Below, in pieces: positions 63,861 through 64,000 of a DNA stretch of 64,000 nucleotides; the stretch's first letter is position 1, and each line of letters begins with the position of its first letter. The translations under genes were made by a program, and so were the position numbers. Under the pieces are notes generated by a model. The model worked only from the letters and a program-made list of their open reading frames with translations, was not told the origin of the DNA and searched no databases. The stretch is from Tolypeutes matacus (Eukaryota > Chordata > Mammalia > Cingulata > Chlamyphoridae). Location of the stretch: the NCBI GenBank assembly GCA_026826555.1, contig JAKSZT010054335.1, forward strand, positions 3,295,762 through 3,359,761. The letters are read 5' to 3'.

Positions 63861-63923
63861 TTATGATTCATTCTTTTTCTTTTCTTTTAAGAAGACATTC
63901 TCAGCACGTAACTTTTCTGACTC
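63861..63923 (-). CDS. KIF15: KIF15 last exon (C-terminus)
   Basis: KIF15 (Hklp2) is a plus-end-directed kinesin-12 motor that supports bipolar spindle assembly together with Eg5. On the minus strand an intron end with a long T-tract, attaattaatcag-type branch/acceptor sequence, precedes 20 codons and TAA. The peptide runs ESEKLRAENVFLKEKKKNES, which I recognise as the C-terminal end of mammalian KIF15, the last turns of its coiled-coil stalk followed by a basic tail. All upstream exons lie outside the window to the right. Position beside TMEM42 on the same strand matches the human order. The exon is short, but sequence, stop, splice site and synteny agree. Confidence 0.88.
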   Translation of the reverse strand, partial: ESEKLRAENVFLKEKKKNES

Positions 63924-64000
63924 CTGATTAATTATTGAAAAAAAAAAAAAAAAAACAATAAGAATAAAAAGAAAAGAAAAAAGTTAAGGCTCTAATTCTT
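63924..64000 (-). other. KIF15: KIF15 last intron (partial)
   Basis: Intronic sequence upstream of the last exon: an 18-base A-run on the plus strand (T-tract on the minus strand) and purine-rich plus-strand sequence. Confidence 0.6.

Overview
This is mammalian nuclear DNA, almost certainly from an armadillo (Xenarthra, probably Dasypus). The main sign is about 25 tRNA-derived SINEs of the armadillo DAS type, beside L1, L2, MIR, a HAL1-type element and MaLR-like LTRs. There are no bacterial operons, CRISPR arrays or rRNA genes. The genes are spliced and widely spaced, and only exon-level matches can be supported.

Four genes keep the order of human 3p21.31, seen here in inverted orientation: ZDHHC3 (+, 3' end, left edge), TGM4 (-, decayed), TMEM42 (-, complete) and KIF15 (-, last exon only, right edge). 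ZDHHC3 contributes an internal exon (1539-1669) and two alternative terminal exons (3834-3992 and 14197-14454), each with its own likely poly(A) signal. TMEM42 can be assembled fully from three exons (37053-36862, 35213-35067, 33145-33005) into a 159-residue protein. KIF15 has a 20-codon last exon at 63923-63861 and a 3' UTR of about 0.65 kb containing a SINE. Between ZDHHC3 and TMEM42, where TGM4 belongs, I find only two damaged 3' exons (20971-20836 with a 1-base frameshift, 19258-19168 with an internal deletion and lost stop), so TGM4 looks like a unitary pseudogene.

Region by region: 1-16.8 kb is the 3' half of ZDHHC3, whose long last intron holds a HAL1-like ORF1-only retroelement (10245-12531). 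16.8-33 kb holds the TGM4 remnants, SINE clusters, ancient L1 and MIR pieces, and a large CpG island without a recognisable gene (about 27.0-29.0 kb) containing a C-rich minisatellite. 33-37.5 kb is TMEM42 with its CpG-island promoter. 38.6-63 kb is a heavily nested retrotransposon block that has enlarged the KIF15-TMEM42 interval: an L2 copy split by an L1 (TSD at 39610/49241), into whose 3' end a second L1 inserted (39660-44451), then a third L1 (51252-62283, 18-bp TSD) inserted into an older L1 3' UTR and itself riddled with SINEs and an LTR.

No new enzymatic or defence system is visible. The most notable observations are the TGM4 decay, an L1 copy that appears to have ended at an internal AATAAA in ORF2, a SINE composite carrying a 5' extension of about 210 bp present twice, and the orphan CpG island. 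Repeat families are named from recognition of their sequence, not from a database search.
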